Positions 30,951 to 40,783 of a stretch of DNA of 64,000 nt are shown here, one piece after another; positions within the stretch are counted from its first letter, which is position 1; each line of letters begins with the position of its first letter. Under the pieces are notes generated by a model, which saw only the letters and a list, made by a program, of their open reading frames with translations, was not told the origin of the DNA and made no database searches. The position numbers were made by a program, and so were the translations under genes. Source of the stretch: Staphylococcus sp. Marseille-Q5304 (lineage in GTDB: Bacteria > Bacillota > Bacilli > Staphylococcales > Staphylococcaceae); assembly GCF_943737015.1 (NCBI RefSeq), contig NZ_CALSFP010000001.1, positions 558,001 through 622,000 of the forward strand, read 5' to 3'.

Positions 30951-33488
30951 GTGAGTAATAATAAAAAACATAAATTTGCAATTTCAGGTTTTGTGTTTGT
31001 GTTAAGTGCATCGTTATTAACTAAAACTACACATGGTGAAGAAACACAGTATCCATATGATTCAACTTTAAATACACCAAATAAATTAAATGAAAATGTT
31101 TCAAATACCTTAAATAATGATTTTAACGATAATTCAACAGATAGTGATGACACTGATTTGAACGATGGCATTGATAATGGCTCAAGCGAAGAACCAACCG
31201 ACTCAGCTGATTCTGATGACGGCCAAAATGATGGTTCAAGTGAAGAACCGACAGATCCAGATAACACAGACGGCGGTCAAGATGATGGATCAAGTGAAGA
31301 ACCAACGAATCCGGATAATCCAGACGATAGCCAAGATGATGGGTCAAGTGAAGAGCCAACGGATCCAGATAACCCAGACGATGGTCAAGATGATGGGTCA
31401 AGTGAAGAGCCAACGGATCCAGATAATCCAGACGATGGCCAAGATGATGGGTCAAGTGAAGAGCCAACGGATCCAGATAATCCAGACGATGGCGAAAATG
31501 ATGGCTCAAGTGAGGAACCAACAGACCCAAATAATCCAGACGATGGCCAAGATGATGGGTCAAGTGAAGAGCCAACGGATCCAGATAACCCAGACGATGG
31601 TGAAGATGACGGATCAAGTGAGGAACCAACAGACCCAAATAATCCCGACGATGGTCAAGATGATGGCTCAAGTGAGGAACCAACGAATCCAGATAACCCA
31701 GACGATGGCCAAAATGATGGATCAAGTGAGGAACCGACAGATCCAGATAACCCAGACGACGGTCAAGATGATGGATCAAGTGAGGAGCCGACCGATCCAG
31801 ATGACGGTCAGAACGATGGTCAAGATGATGGATCAAGCGAAGAACCGTCAGATCCAGACGATGGTCAAGATGATGGCTCAGGCGAGGAGCCAACAAATCC
31901 AGATGACGGTCAAAACGATGGTTCTAGCGAGGAACCAACGGAGCCAGATGACGGTCAGAACGATGGCCAAGATGATGGCTCAAGCGAGGAACCAACGGAG
32001 CCAGATGACGGTCAGAACGATGGCCAAGGTGATGGCTCAAGTGAAGAGCCAACGGAGCCAGATGATGGCCAAGACGATGGCTCAAGCGAGGAGCCAACGA
32101 ATCCCGATAATCCCGACGATGGTCAAGATGATGGGTCAAGTGAGGAACCAACGTACCCAGATACTCCAGACGATGGTCAAGATGATGGGTCAAATGAAGA
32201 ACCAACAAACCCAGATGACGGCCAAAATAATGGTGAAGAGGGTAGCTCAAATGAAGAACCGTCATACCCAGACAAAACGGACAATGGTTCAAATTCCGGA
32301 CCTATAGTGCCCGATACTCCAGATGATGGAAATAATAACGGCTCAAACGATGGTTCAACAAACCCAGATCGTCCTGATAATAATACAAATGGTGGGTCGA
32401 GTGAAAGTCCAACCGATTCGGATAACAACTCTAGCGAAACACCTACACATTCAGATGGTGGAACGCATAATGACTCAACTAATCATTCAACACCTCATGA
32501 GACGCATGGTGAAAATTCAAACGACGGTGGGGTAATTTTCCCAACGCCTACACATGACAATAATGATAGTAGTTCTGATAGCGTGCCAACGAAACCAAAC
32601 CATTCAAATTCACATCATAATAGTCATCATAGGGCAGAATTCCCAAACAATAATCGAGATCATCAGTCAAATAATATAGGAGTTCCAGTTCAACCACATC
32701 GTAGCTTAGACTATAAATCTCCATTAGATATTAAATCTAATGACAATCATATTTCTTCTACATCACATAACCATCACAATGGAACAGTCGGTAGAAGCTC
32801 AACATTTAATCGAAACAAATATAATTCAAACACGTATGATGACAATCTATCTCGTTCATTCAACACTGATAGTGGTCAACATCAAACAACAGCTCAAAAA
32901 AATATTGAGGATTTTAATATATTTGGTTATAGACCTTTTTCAGATAGAGAAAAGGGTAACGATGATAACCAATTAATACACCGCTTCAAACAAATGGCGG
33001 ACGGATCATTTAAGTACAATCCTTTTATTTTAAATCAAGTGAAACATTTAAATAAAATTGGTAAAGTTTCGAACAAAGATATTTCTTCATTGTTAAAGAG
33101 ACAGCGTTTCCCAGATAATTCATTTTTAAATCGTTTGCAACAAGGGACAAATTATTTTAAATTCCAATATTTTAATCCACTTAAAGCTAAAGATTACTAT
33201 GAAAATCTGGATAAACAAGTATTAGCGCTCGTTACTGGTGAAATTGGTTCAATGCCTGACTTAAAAGAAAACGCAAGTTCGAAAGTAAATGGAAAATATG
33301 AATATCATACGAGCAGTGATCAAGAGTATACGCAAACAACTGATCCGAGTAAAAAGGATTCCAATGGTATCAAATTTGAACGTACATTATTTGGATTAAT
33401 TATTGCTATAGTCACAATCTTTCTAGGTGTGTTGATTGGTTTCTTTGTTAAACGTAAAAATGACGACAAAGCAAAAAGTACGTCATAA
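30951..33488 (+). CDS. sdrH: Surface protein SdrH homologue, serine-aspartate repeats
   Basis: Predicted membrane-anchored surface protein of about 845 aa. A signal-like hydrophobic segment (about residues 7-25) is followed by a short acidic region and about 21 repeats of the DGSSEEPTDPDNPDDGQD type to about residue 440. A Ser/Asn/His-rich stretch and a non-repetitive domain (FNIFGYRPFSDRE onward) follow. It ends with one membrane helix and KRKNDDK, without LPXTG, so sortase anchoring is unlikely. The gene appears to start with GTG at 30951, with GGGGGGTGA before it. Position between the nitroreductase and mroQ matches S. aureus sdrH, whose product is much shorter as I recall. Its function is unknown. 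Confidence 0.9.
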   Translation: MSNNKKHKFAISGFVFVLSASLLTKTTHGEETQYPYDSTLNTPNKLNENVSNTLNNDFNDNSTDSDDTDLNDGIDNGSSEEPTDSADSDDGQNDGSSEEPTDPDNTDGGQDDGSSEEPTNPDNPDDSQDDGSSEEPTDPDNPDDGQDDGSSEEPTDPDNPDDGQDDGSSEEPTDPDNPDDGENDGSSEEPTDPNNPDDGQDDGSSEEPTDPDNPDDGEDDGSSEEPTDPNNPDDGQDDGSSEEPTNPDNPDDGQNDGSSEEPTDPDNPDDGQDDGSSEEPTDPDDGQNDGQDDGSSEEPSDPDDGQDDGSGEEPTNPDDGQNDGSSEEPTEPDDGQNDGQDDGSSEEPTEPDDGQNDGQGDGSSEEPTEPDDGQDDGSSEEPTNPDNPDDGQDDGSSEEPTYPDTPDDGQDDGSNEEPTNPDDGQNNGEEGSSNEEPSYPDKTDNGSNSGPIVPDTPDDGNNNGSNDGSTNPDRPDNNTNGGSSESPTDSDNNSSETPTHSDGGTHNDSTNHSTPHETHGENSNDGGVIFPTPTHDNNDSSSDSVPTKPNHSNSHHNSHHRAEFPNNNRDHQSNNIGVPVQPHRSLDYKSPLDIKSNDNHISSTSHNHHNGTVGRSSTFNRNKYNSNTYDDNLSRSFNTDSGQHQTTAQKNIEDFNIFGYRPFSDREKGNDDNQLIHRFKQMADGSFKYNPFILNQVKHLNKIGKVSNKDISSLLKRQRFPDNSFLNRLQQGTNYFKFQYFNPLKAKDYYENLDKQVLALVTGEIGSMPDLKENASSKVNGKYEYHTSSDQEYTQTTDPSKKDSNGIKFERTLFGLIIAIVTIFLGVLIGFFVKRKNDDKAKSTS
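31160..32275 (+). repeat. 54-bp tandem repeat array in sdrH
   Basis: About 21 units of roughly 54 bp (18 codons), shortening to 36-bp variants in the second half, encode the acidic repeats of SdrH. Runs of identical units occur (for example around 31340-31500). Strict codon periodicity leaves other frames and the opposite strand open for hundreds of codons, but those are by-products. Confidence 0.9.
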
Positions 33489-33523
33489 AAGATAAATTTG
33501 TATTAGCATAAAATATTAAATAG

Positions 33524-33570
33524 AAAAAGAGAAACTAAGCATAATCATTATGCTTAGTTTCTCTTTATTT
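33524..33570. terminator. Bidirectional terminator between sdrH and mroQ
   Basis: The arms AAAGAGAAACTAAGCATAA and TTATGCTTAGTTTCTCTTT form a long perfect hairpin with A and T runs on the two sides, serving the convergent genes. Confidence 0.9.
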
Positions 33571-33598
33571 AAATAACTTTTTCAAGTTATGTTTCACA

Positions 33599-34345
33599 TT
33601 ATAAGAAAATCAAATGGTAAATAAATGATGCTTTCTCTTGTATTTCTTTTAATTTGTCTGGACCTATAACAACTTGGAATATAACGACAATACTATTTTG
33701 CATTATATGAATTAAAATTGATACCCAAATACGTTTAGTATATGCATAAAAAATAGCTAAAATGAAGCCCATTCCAAAATATGTAAGGAAGTATGCTGGA
33801 TCTCCGTGTGCCAAACTGAATATTGCTGAACTTACAATAGCAGCAATTAAGAATCTTATTACTTTATTACCTTTCATCATATTGAAAAGTTCACCAAATA
33901 TCACTTTACGGAAGACATATTCTTCTAAAATAGGTCCCACTGTTGAAATTAAAATAATGAAGAATGGTATTTCTTGTGCAACTTTCATTAATCTATCCGT
34001 GTTAGGACTTTTTTCTGGGGCTCCAAATACATATATATTGATTAAGTTTGCAGCCATTTGGTATATCATTACGACGACTAAACCGACAATGGCCCATAAC
34101 ACAACATATCTTTTTTCCTCTTTAGGTTGTTGATCTAATCGTGTTGGATTTTTCACAAATTGATGTATAGTTACAATTAAAATTGCTGCGATGATAAAAA
34201 AGGCTACTTGTGTGTAAATACTAGTAAAAATTAAATCTTTACCTTTTAAATTTTTAAATAGACCTGCCATTTGCATAAAGCTAACACCTAATTGCGCAAG
34301 TCCATAAATTAATAATGTCAATACTGACACCCAAATACGCGACAT
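33599..34345 (-). CDS. mroQ: CPBP-family membrane protease MroQ
   Basis: This 248-aa integral membrane protein belongs to the CAAX protease and bacteriocin-processing (Abi) family. The family motifs are visible: EEYVFR (EExxxR), FSLAHGD (FxxxH) and HIMQN near the C-terminus, within about seven or eight membrane helices. In S. aureus the protein in this position, MroQ, promotes agr activity by acting on AIP processing, so the closeness to agr is meaningful. It is convergent with sdrH and divergent from groESL. Confidence 0.92.
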   Translation of the reverse strand: MSRIWVSVLTLLIYGLAQLGVSFMQMAGLFKNLKGKDLIFTSIYTQVAFFIIAAILIVTIHQFVKNPTRLDQQPKEEKRYVVLWAIVGLVVVMIYQMAANLINIYVFGAPEKSPNTDRLMKVAQEIPFFIILISTVGPILEEYVFRKVIFGELFNMMKGNKVIRFLIAAIVSSAIFSLAHGDPAYFLTYFGMGFILAIFYAYTKRIWVSILIHIMQNSIVVIFQVVIGPDKLKEIQEKASFIYHLIFL

Positions 34346-34426
34346 GATGTACCTCCAAAATAAAGATTATAATTCATTCTATCGTAAAATGAACTAACGT
34401 ACAAAGTTAATGACAAACGTTATAAC

Positions 34427-34455
34427 TTGAAATGTTGACCAAATTTGATTATTAT
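34427..34455 (+). promoter_or_regulatory. groESL promoter with CtsR-like box
   Basis: TTGAAA (34427-34432) and TATTAT (34450-34455) are separated by 17 bases. Between them, GTTGACCAAATTTGATT resembles the CtsR operator with one good and one degenerate half. Dual HrcA and CtsR control is known for groESL in staphylococci; the CtsR site here is only a candidate. Confidence 0.5.
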
Positions 34456-34465
34456 AGATACTACA

Positions 34466-34492
34466 TTAGCACTCAACACATTCAACTGCTAA
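34466..34492. promoter_or_regulatory. CIRCE element (HrcA operator)
   Basis: TTAGCACTC, nine bases, then AACTGCTAA. The left arm matches the CIRCE consensus exactly and the right arm differs at two bases from GAGTGCTAA. It lies 29 nt before groES, where HrcA represses heat-shock genes. Confidence 0.85.
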
Positions 34493-34500
34493 TAAATTGA

Positions 34501-34806
<306 letters not shown>

Positions 34807-34854
34807 TAAACTTTTAAATATAAAAATGTAATACACATAAATGGAGGTATGTAA

Positions 34855-36486
<1,632 letters not shown>

Positions 36487-36549
36487 TAAGCAACTGAATA
36501 ATGGTCATATCATAATTTGACTTTGCCATTAATAACGGTTGTCAATATA

Positions 36550-36596
36550 AAATCACCATGAGTATTGAAACTCGTGGTGATTTTTTTATGTATAAG
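36550..36596 (+). terminator. groESL terminator
   Basis: The arms AAATCACCATGAGT and ACTCGTGGTGATTT form a hairpin followed by a run of seven or more T. Confidence 0.9.
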
Positions 36597-36661
36597 AATA
36601 TAAGTAAAGGGTATTATAATTAAGAATAGTTTCTGAGTTTCGTAAAAGGGGGAGAAACAAA

Positions 36662-37129
36662 TTGACTAAAAAAACAGTTTTCAACGTGATTGATACAGGC
36701 GTAAATTATTTATTGAGCAACTACGAAAGTTGGGGTAATGAAGTAGTTTTAGACAAGGAAAGTGAATTCTTTCCTAATACATTACATTGGCAATATGGAC
36801 ATGTCTTAACGATTTTTGAAAGTGGTTTATCTATTTGCGAACAAAATGAAGTAGACATTCAAAAATACACACAATTTTTCGGATATGGTACGTCTCCAAA
36901 AGATTGGGGAGATGTTGAACCACCAAGTATTGAAGAAATATTCAACCATATTAAAACACTACCAGAACGTGCAGAGAACCTTACTGATGAACAATTAGAA
37001 ATAGAATTAGATCAACCGATTGCAGGCTGTAAAACATTAGATGAATTGCTTGTGTTAAATGCAATTCATATCCCATTACATGCAGGTAAAATCGAAGAAA
37101 TGTCTCGTGTATTAAAACAAAATCAATAA
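36662..37129 (+). CDS. DinB-family protein
   Basis: This 155-aa protein has the four-helix DinB/YfiT-like fold. Three metal-binding histidines fit the pattern: LHWQYGHVLTIFESGL near residue 41-47 and NAIHIPLHAGKIEEM near the C-terminus. DinB-family members include bacillithiol-S-transferases of staphylococci, so a thiol-transferase role is possible, but it is not proved by sequence. Translation probably starts with TTG, preceded by GGGGGAG. Confidence 0.8.
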   Translation: MTKKTVFNVIDTGVNYLLSNYESWGNEVVLDKESEFFPNTLHWQYGHVLTIFESGLSICEQNEVDIQKYTQFFGYGTSPKDWGDVEPPSIEEIFNHIKTLPERAENLTDEQLEIELDQPIAGCKTLDELLVLNAIHIPLHAGKIEEMSRVLKQNQ

Positions 37130-37147
37130 TAAGTTAAAAAAATATAA

Positions 37148-37180
37148 AGCCTGAGGCGCAAACACGTCTCAGGCTTTTTT
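37148..37180. terminator. Bidirectional terminator
   Basis: The arms AAGCCTGAG and CTCAGGCTT, with a weaker inner pairing, are followed by TTTTTT. It lies between the DinB-like gene and the convergent aminotransferase. Confidence 0.85.
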
Positions 37181-37200
37181 GATTATTAATCGAACTTATT

Positions 37201-38499
37201 TTATTCACTTTTAGCTTGAAGATCTTCAATTGCTTTAGCAATCATATCAAATACGTATGGGATATCATCTTTTTCAATACAACTGAATGCAATTCGAATA
37301 TCAGTAGCGTTTAAAGCGATAATACCGATTGAATAGTGTTCGATAAGATGTTCACGTAATTCTTCCGGTTTAACATCTTGAACTTTCACTGCCATAAAGT
37401 AGCCTGAATTGAAATCATATGGTTGCCAGAATTTTTTGTATTTTTCATCATAAACGACTGATTTTGTAACTTCATATCGTGCTTGAAGTGTATCTATATT
37501 ATGTTGAATTTCCTTTTCAAATGTTTCAGGATGTTCTAAAACGTATTTAACAGCACTTTGTGAAGGCATTGGACCGCTAGAAATATTACTGCGTATTAAC
37601 CCTTTAACTTTCGCTTCTAAAACTTGTTTTGTAGTTTCATCATTTACACCAAATGTGATAAATCCAACACGTAAGCCCCAAGCGAAGAATTCTTTTGTAG
37701 CACCATCTAAACGGATAGGTAACAAGTTTTCTTGTTGTAGATTAGTGAGTGCTGTAAATAATGACTGCGTATATACGTCTTCATAGAATAAGCCGTAATA
37801 AGCGTCATCCACAATAGCAATGACATTCGTACCTCGCTCAGCTAATGATTGAATTGCCTCAACCATAACTTTTACTTCTTCTTTATTTGGAGTATAGCCA
37901 GTAGGGTTGTTAGGGTAATTTAAAATTAAAATCACTTTATCTTTCTCATAGTTTTCTAAATGTTTAACAAGACCATCAGTTGTGAAATTACCTGATTCAT
38001 CAAAAATATTATAAGTTTCTATATCTACACTATGTCTCGTACTATAAACAAGCTTGTAGTTACCCCAATTGTGCGTTGGTAATAGCAATGTATCACCACT
38101 ATCTGCGAACATATCACCTACGATTGATAAACCATGTGTTAACGCATTTGTTGCAATTGGTCGTGAGAAATCTTCTTTTTTTAGATCTGGGTTTTCTTTT
38201 AACATTTTTTGTTGCCATAAATCACGTAATGACTCTAAACCTTGAGGTGGGGCATAAGGAAATATTTCATCAGGCTCTAAATGATGGAATACATCATTTA
38301 ACGTATCTGCATACATTTTACGATCACTATATGTTGCCATACCTATCGTTGCGTTATATTTTGTAGATTTAGCTTCTGCAGATTGTGACAAAATCCCTTT
38401 AGGATAGTAAATTAATTTACCAAGATCTGAGAGCATATCTGCAACATTTGGGTTTGATTTAGATAATTTTTCGTTTAAATCTAAAGCTAATGGATTCAT
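37201..38499 (-). CDS. Class I/II PLP-dependent aminotransferase
   Basis: This 432-aa cytosolic enzyme has the fold type I aminotransferase pattern. The PLP-contacting segments ILNYPNNPTGYTP and AIVDDAYYGLFYED and the Schiff-base lysine in RLDGATKEFFAWGLRVGF are clear. The amino donor and acceptor cannot be deduced, and it is not one of the well-known biosynthetic aminotransferases. It is a single gene, with upstream DNA shared with the Fst-like locus. Confidence 0.88.
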   Translation of the reverse strand: MNPLALDLNEKLSKSNPNVADMLSDLGKLIYYPKGILSQSAEAKSTKYNATIGMATYSDRKMYADTLNDVFHHLEPDEIFPYAPPQGLESLRDLWQQKMLKENPDLKKEDFSRPIATNALTHGLSIVGDMFADSGDTLLLPTHNWGNYKLVYSTRHSVDIETYNIFDESGNFTTDGLVKHLENYEKDKVILILNYPNNPTGYTPNKEEVKVMVEAIQSLAERGTNVIAIVDDAYYGLFYEDVYTQSLFTALTNLQQENLLPIRLDGATKEFFAWGLRVGFITFGVNDETTKQVLEAKVKGLIRSNISSGPMPSQSAVKYVLEHPETFEKEIQHNIDTLQARYEVTKSVVYDEKYKKFWQPYDFNSGYFMAVKVQDVKPEELREHLIEHYSIGIIALNATDIRIAFSCIEKDDIPYVFDMIAKAIEDLQAKSE

Positions 38500-38611
38500 A
38501 GTAGGACAACCTCTCTTTTTTGATTGATATTATTATATTATCTTGAAATGCTTTAAAATAAAAGTATTGAACCAACAATACCTACAAATTATGAAAAAAA
38601 TACCCTTATAC

Positions 38612-38641
38612 CGAACATACGTTCTATTTTTATGTTAGAAT
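38612..38641 (+). promoter_or_regulatory. LexA box and promoter of the Fst-like toxin
   Basis: CGAACATACGTTCT (38612-38625) matches the Gram-positive LexA operator CGAAC-N4-GTTCG at every fixed position except the last. An extended -10, TGTTAGAAT (38633-38641), lies downstream, so the LexA box covers the -35 region. Repression by LexA and induction by DNA damage are inferred. The same one-mismatch form of the box occurs in front of the YolD-like gene in this window. Confidence 0.7.
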
Positions 38642-38694
38642 ATAAGAAGGCCATTGTTATTCCTCATGGCACTCTTTGTTATGGGAGGTGTAGT

Positions 38695-38793
38695 ATGATT
38701 ATGTGGTGGCAAGATATGGTTATGACGTTAATAACAGGTGGCATACTTGTTGTTTTCCGTGTCTGGTTAGACATTAAATGGAAAGACAAATAG
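38695..38793 (+). CDS. Fst-like type I toxin peptide
   Basis: This 32-aa frame begins MIMWWQDMVMTLITGG, continues ILVVFRVWL and ends in the charged tail DIKWKDK: one membrane helix followed by a lysine-rich tail. The pattern of small residues, then F-x-x-WL, then charges resembles Fst/SprA1-type toxins, although the usual proline is missing. GGGAGG lies 6 nt upstream; a second ATG at 38701 is possible. The repeat GTGTAGTATGA covers its start codon and recurs after the downstream hairpin, where a short antisense RNA would begin. Membrane toxicity is inferred. Confidence 0.65.
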   Translation: MIMWWQDMVMTLITGGILVVFRVWLDIKWKDK

Positions 38794-38802
38794 GTGGCCT
38801 TG

Positions 38803-38864
38803 CACAAAAAACCCCAAGTCTGTGGCAGCAGACTTGGGGTTTGTGTAGTATGACTTGTGGATAC
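38803..38864 (-). ncRNA. Candidate antisense antitoxin RNA
   Basis: On the minus strand TTGCAG (38894-38899) and TAAAAT (38871-38876, with TGG before it) are separated by 17 bases, a good promoter. The transcript would start near 38864 and run about 60 nt to the hairpin at 38811-38840 and its T run. It contains the complement of GTGTAGTATGA (38843-38853), so it can pair with the identical copy at 38688-38698 over the toxin ribosome site and start codon. This is the arrangement of RNA II in par/Fst modules. Confidence 0.6.
38805..38840. terminator. Shared terminator of the toxin-antitoxin locus
   Basis: The arms ACCCCAAGTCTG and CAGACTTGGGGT form a perfect 12-bp stem. The T run is on the minus-strand side (TTTTTT), which favours termination of the antisense RNA; the toxin mRNA would use the same hairpin from the other side less efficiently. 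Confidence 0.8.
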
Positions 38865-39104
38865 ATTTACATTTTACCATTAAAGTATTATGTCTGCAAT
38901 CAATTCATGTATTTATACAAAATGTACAATATATATCTAGAATTATAAGTGATTTAAACTGGGTGAAATGAGAAAAATCGTGTTTATGTATTCCATAAGT
39001 CTTTTTACGATATTAATCTTATTTTTAATAAGTAAATATGTGACGTTCACTATTTAGATATTCAGTATAAAATTTGATATACTGTGAGTGTTTGAGGTGA
39101 AAAT

Positions 39105-39299
39105 ATGAAACATTTAACAAAAATATTTGTAATAATTGCTATTATCGCTTTTATTGTGGGTTATTATTTACAAGCGACTGGTAATGAAAGTGCTGGCATT
39201 AAATTATTATTAGCAGCGATAATGTTTATGATTTGTGCATTTATTAACAGATACAATGATCGACGAAAAAAGCAAAACCAAGACAAGCATAAAAAGTAA
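39105..39299 (+). CDS. Small two-helix membrane protein
   Basis: This 64-aa protein has two predicted membrane helices (about residues 6-24 and 31-48) followed by a strongly basic tail (RRKKQNQDKHKK). The start is preceded by GAGGTG. I do not recognise a family. It stands alone upstream of pmtR with its own terminator. A role next to the Pmt exporter is possible but unsupported. Confidence 0.75.
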   Translation: MKHLTKIFVIIAIIAFIVGYYLQATGNESAGIKLLLAAIMFMICAFINRYNDRRKKQNQDKHKK

Positions 39300-39310
39300 A
39301 GTGTATATAA

Positions 39311-39356
39311 CTACGAGTGAGACTGATGTAATGGGTTTCGCTCGTAGTTTTTTATG
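39311..39356 (+). terminator. Terminator after the small membrane protein gene
   Basis: The arms ACTACGAG and CTCGTAGT enclose a loop of about 20 nt and are followed by TTTTTTAT. Confidence 0.8.
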
Positions 39357-39360
39357 CATA

Positions 39361-39383
39361 CTGTATATATACTATATATACAG
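39361..39383. promoter_or_regulatory. Candidate PmtR operator 1
   Basis: The perfect palindrome with arms CTGTATATATA and TATATATACAG lies about 120 nt upstream of pmtR. A related palindrome overlaps the promoter further down. GntR/YtrA-type regulators bind such sites. Confidence 0.6.
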
Positions 39384-39441
39384 TTGTATGATATTCCCCT
39401 AAAGAAAAATGCGATTATCTCAATTATTTTTACAAATACCC

Positions 39442-39482
39442 TTTACAAAACAGTGTATATTGTATATATTGTGTATATACAG
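39442..39482 (+). promoter_or_regulatory. pmt promoter with overlapping operator 2
   Basis: TTTACA (39442-39447) and TATATT (39465-39470) are 17 bases apart. A second palindrome (TGTATATA / TATATACA, 39461-39481) covers the -10, so PmtR binding would block the promoter and give autoregulation. In S. aureus PmtR represses pmt until phenol-soluble modulins are present. Confidence 0.65.
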
Positions 39483-39500
39483 TTGTAAGGGAGGACGTTA

Positions 39501-39881
39501 ATGAAGATACTTTTAAAGAATAATAGTGAACGACCCATATACGAACAAATCAAACAACAAATTAAAGAAAACATTTTAAAAGGTTATGTTGCACCTGGTG
39601 AACACTTACCATCTATGCGCGAATTAGCTGAGGATTTAAGTGTCAGCGTAATTACAACTAAAAGAGCTTACGAGGATTTAGAAAAAGATGGATTTGTTTT
39701 TACCATTAGAGGAAAGGGTACTTTCGTAAAGGAACAAGATAGTTCTATTTTAAAGGAAAAACAATTTATAGTTATTGAATCATTAGCGAAATCGATGACG
39801 AAAGAAGCAAAAACAATAGGCATGCCATTATCCGAACTGCAAGAAATACTAGCTATGATATTTGAGGAGGATAACGAATGA
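39501..39881 (+). CDS. pmtR: GntR-family regulator PmtR
   Basis: This 126-aa YtrA-type GntR regulator has an N-terminal winged helix (PIYEQIKQQIKENILKGYV, then LAEDLSVSVITTKRAYEDLE) and a short C-terminal helical tail. It starts after GGGAGG. Its stop overlaps the start of pmtA by four bases, so it is co-transcribed with the exporter genes. The identity rests on the regulator-ABC-permease-ABC-permease order, which matches the staphylococcal pmt locus. Confidence 0.92.
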   Translation: MKILLKNNSERPIYEQIKQQIKENILKGYVAPGEHLPSMRELAEDLSVSVITTKRAYEDLEKDGFVFTIRGKGTFVKEQDSSILKEKQFIVIESLAKSMTKEAKTIGMPLSELQEILAMIFEEDNE

Positions 39882-40783
39882 ACGCAATCGAACTTAACGA
39901 TGTAAGTTATCAATTCAAGAAGTTCTCCCTCAAGGATATTAGTTTTAGCGTACCCCAAGGTTACGTAACAGGATTTATCGGATCTAATGGTGTGGGTAAA
40001 ACAACGTTAATTAGATTGATTATGGATTTGATAGAACCGGATGGTGGAGAAATCAATATCTTTAATCAAAGAATGAAAGAGAATCCTTTAGAAATAAAGA
40101 ATAAAATAGGTTTTGTATACTCCGATTTATATCTTAATGACAAATGGACAATAAAACAAATTGAATCCTATATTGCACCTTTTTATAAGAAGTGGGATCA
40201 CACAGTTTTTGCTAATTATCTGGAGAAATTTAACCTGCCGTACAAAGGAAAAATAAAAACTTTCTCAACAGGAATGTTGATGAAATTATCTATTGCGATT
40301 GCTTTTAGTCATGAGGCAGAGTTATTTATTTTAGATGAACCTACTTCTGGTTTGGATCCAATTGTTAGAAACGAAGTATTAGAAATAATTCAAAAAGAAC
40401 TTATTGATGAAAATAAAACAGTCTTTATTTCTACACATATCATTTCAGATTTAGAAAAGATAGCTGATTATCTTGTTTATATTAAAGAAGGAGAAGTCGT
40501 CTTAAATTCATATATAGATGATATAATAAGTAAATTTAAAATCGTTAAAGGTGATGCAGAGCACATAGACAGTGAGCTGAAAGATTTAATGAACTACGTT
40601 GAATATAATCGTACTGGCTATGTAGCACTTACCGAATATGCAAATGTATTTAAAGAATTGTTCGGTAATCAAGTTACTATCACTGAACCGTCAATTGAAG
40701 ATCTAATGGTCTATCTTGAAAAAGGTGAATATAATCATTCAGATTCTGGTGGAATGATTGATCAACAGGAGGACATTAGATGA
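39878..40783 (+). CDS. pmtA: PSM exporter ATP-binding protein PmtA
   Basis: This ABC ATPase of 301 aa powers the Pmt exporter, which in S. aureus secretes phenol-soluble modulins and protects the producer. Walker A is IGSNGVGKTT, the signature region reads FSTGMLMKLSIA (a divergent form of LSGGQ) and Walker B is LFILDEPTSGLD. It overlaps both pmtR and pmtB by four bases. Confidence 0.92.
   Translation: MNAIELNDVSYQFKKFSLKDISFSVPQGYVTGFIGSNGVGKTTLIRLIMDLIEPDGGEINIFNQRMKENPLEIKNKIGFVYSDLYLNDKWTIKQIESYIAPFYKKWDHTVFANYLEKFNLPYKGKIKTFSTGMLMKLSIAIAFSHEAELFILDEPTSGLDPIVRNEVLEIIQKELIDENKTVFISTHIISDLEKIADYLVYIKEGEVVLNSYIDDIISKFKIVKGDAEHIDSELKDLMNYVEYNRTGYVALTEYANVFKELFGNQVTITEPSIEDLMVYLEKGEYNHSDSGGMIDQQEDIR

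Noticed and set aside
31123-32307. Long frames in other phases and on the opposite strand of the sdrH repeats (up to 380 codons)
   Set aside because: They arise from the strict codon periodicity of the 54-bp repeats and have biased, repetitive composition and no ribosome site.
33365-33488. Sortase signal at the C-terminus of SdrH
   Set aside because: No LPXTG-like motif precedes the membrane helix; only the helix and basic tail are present.
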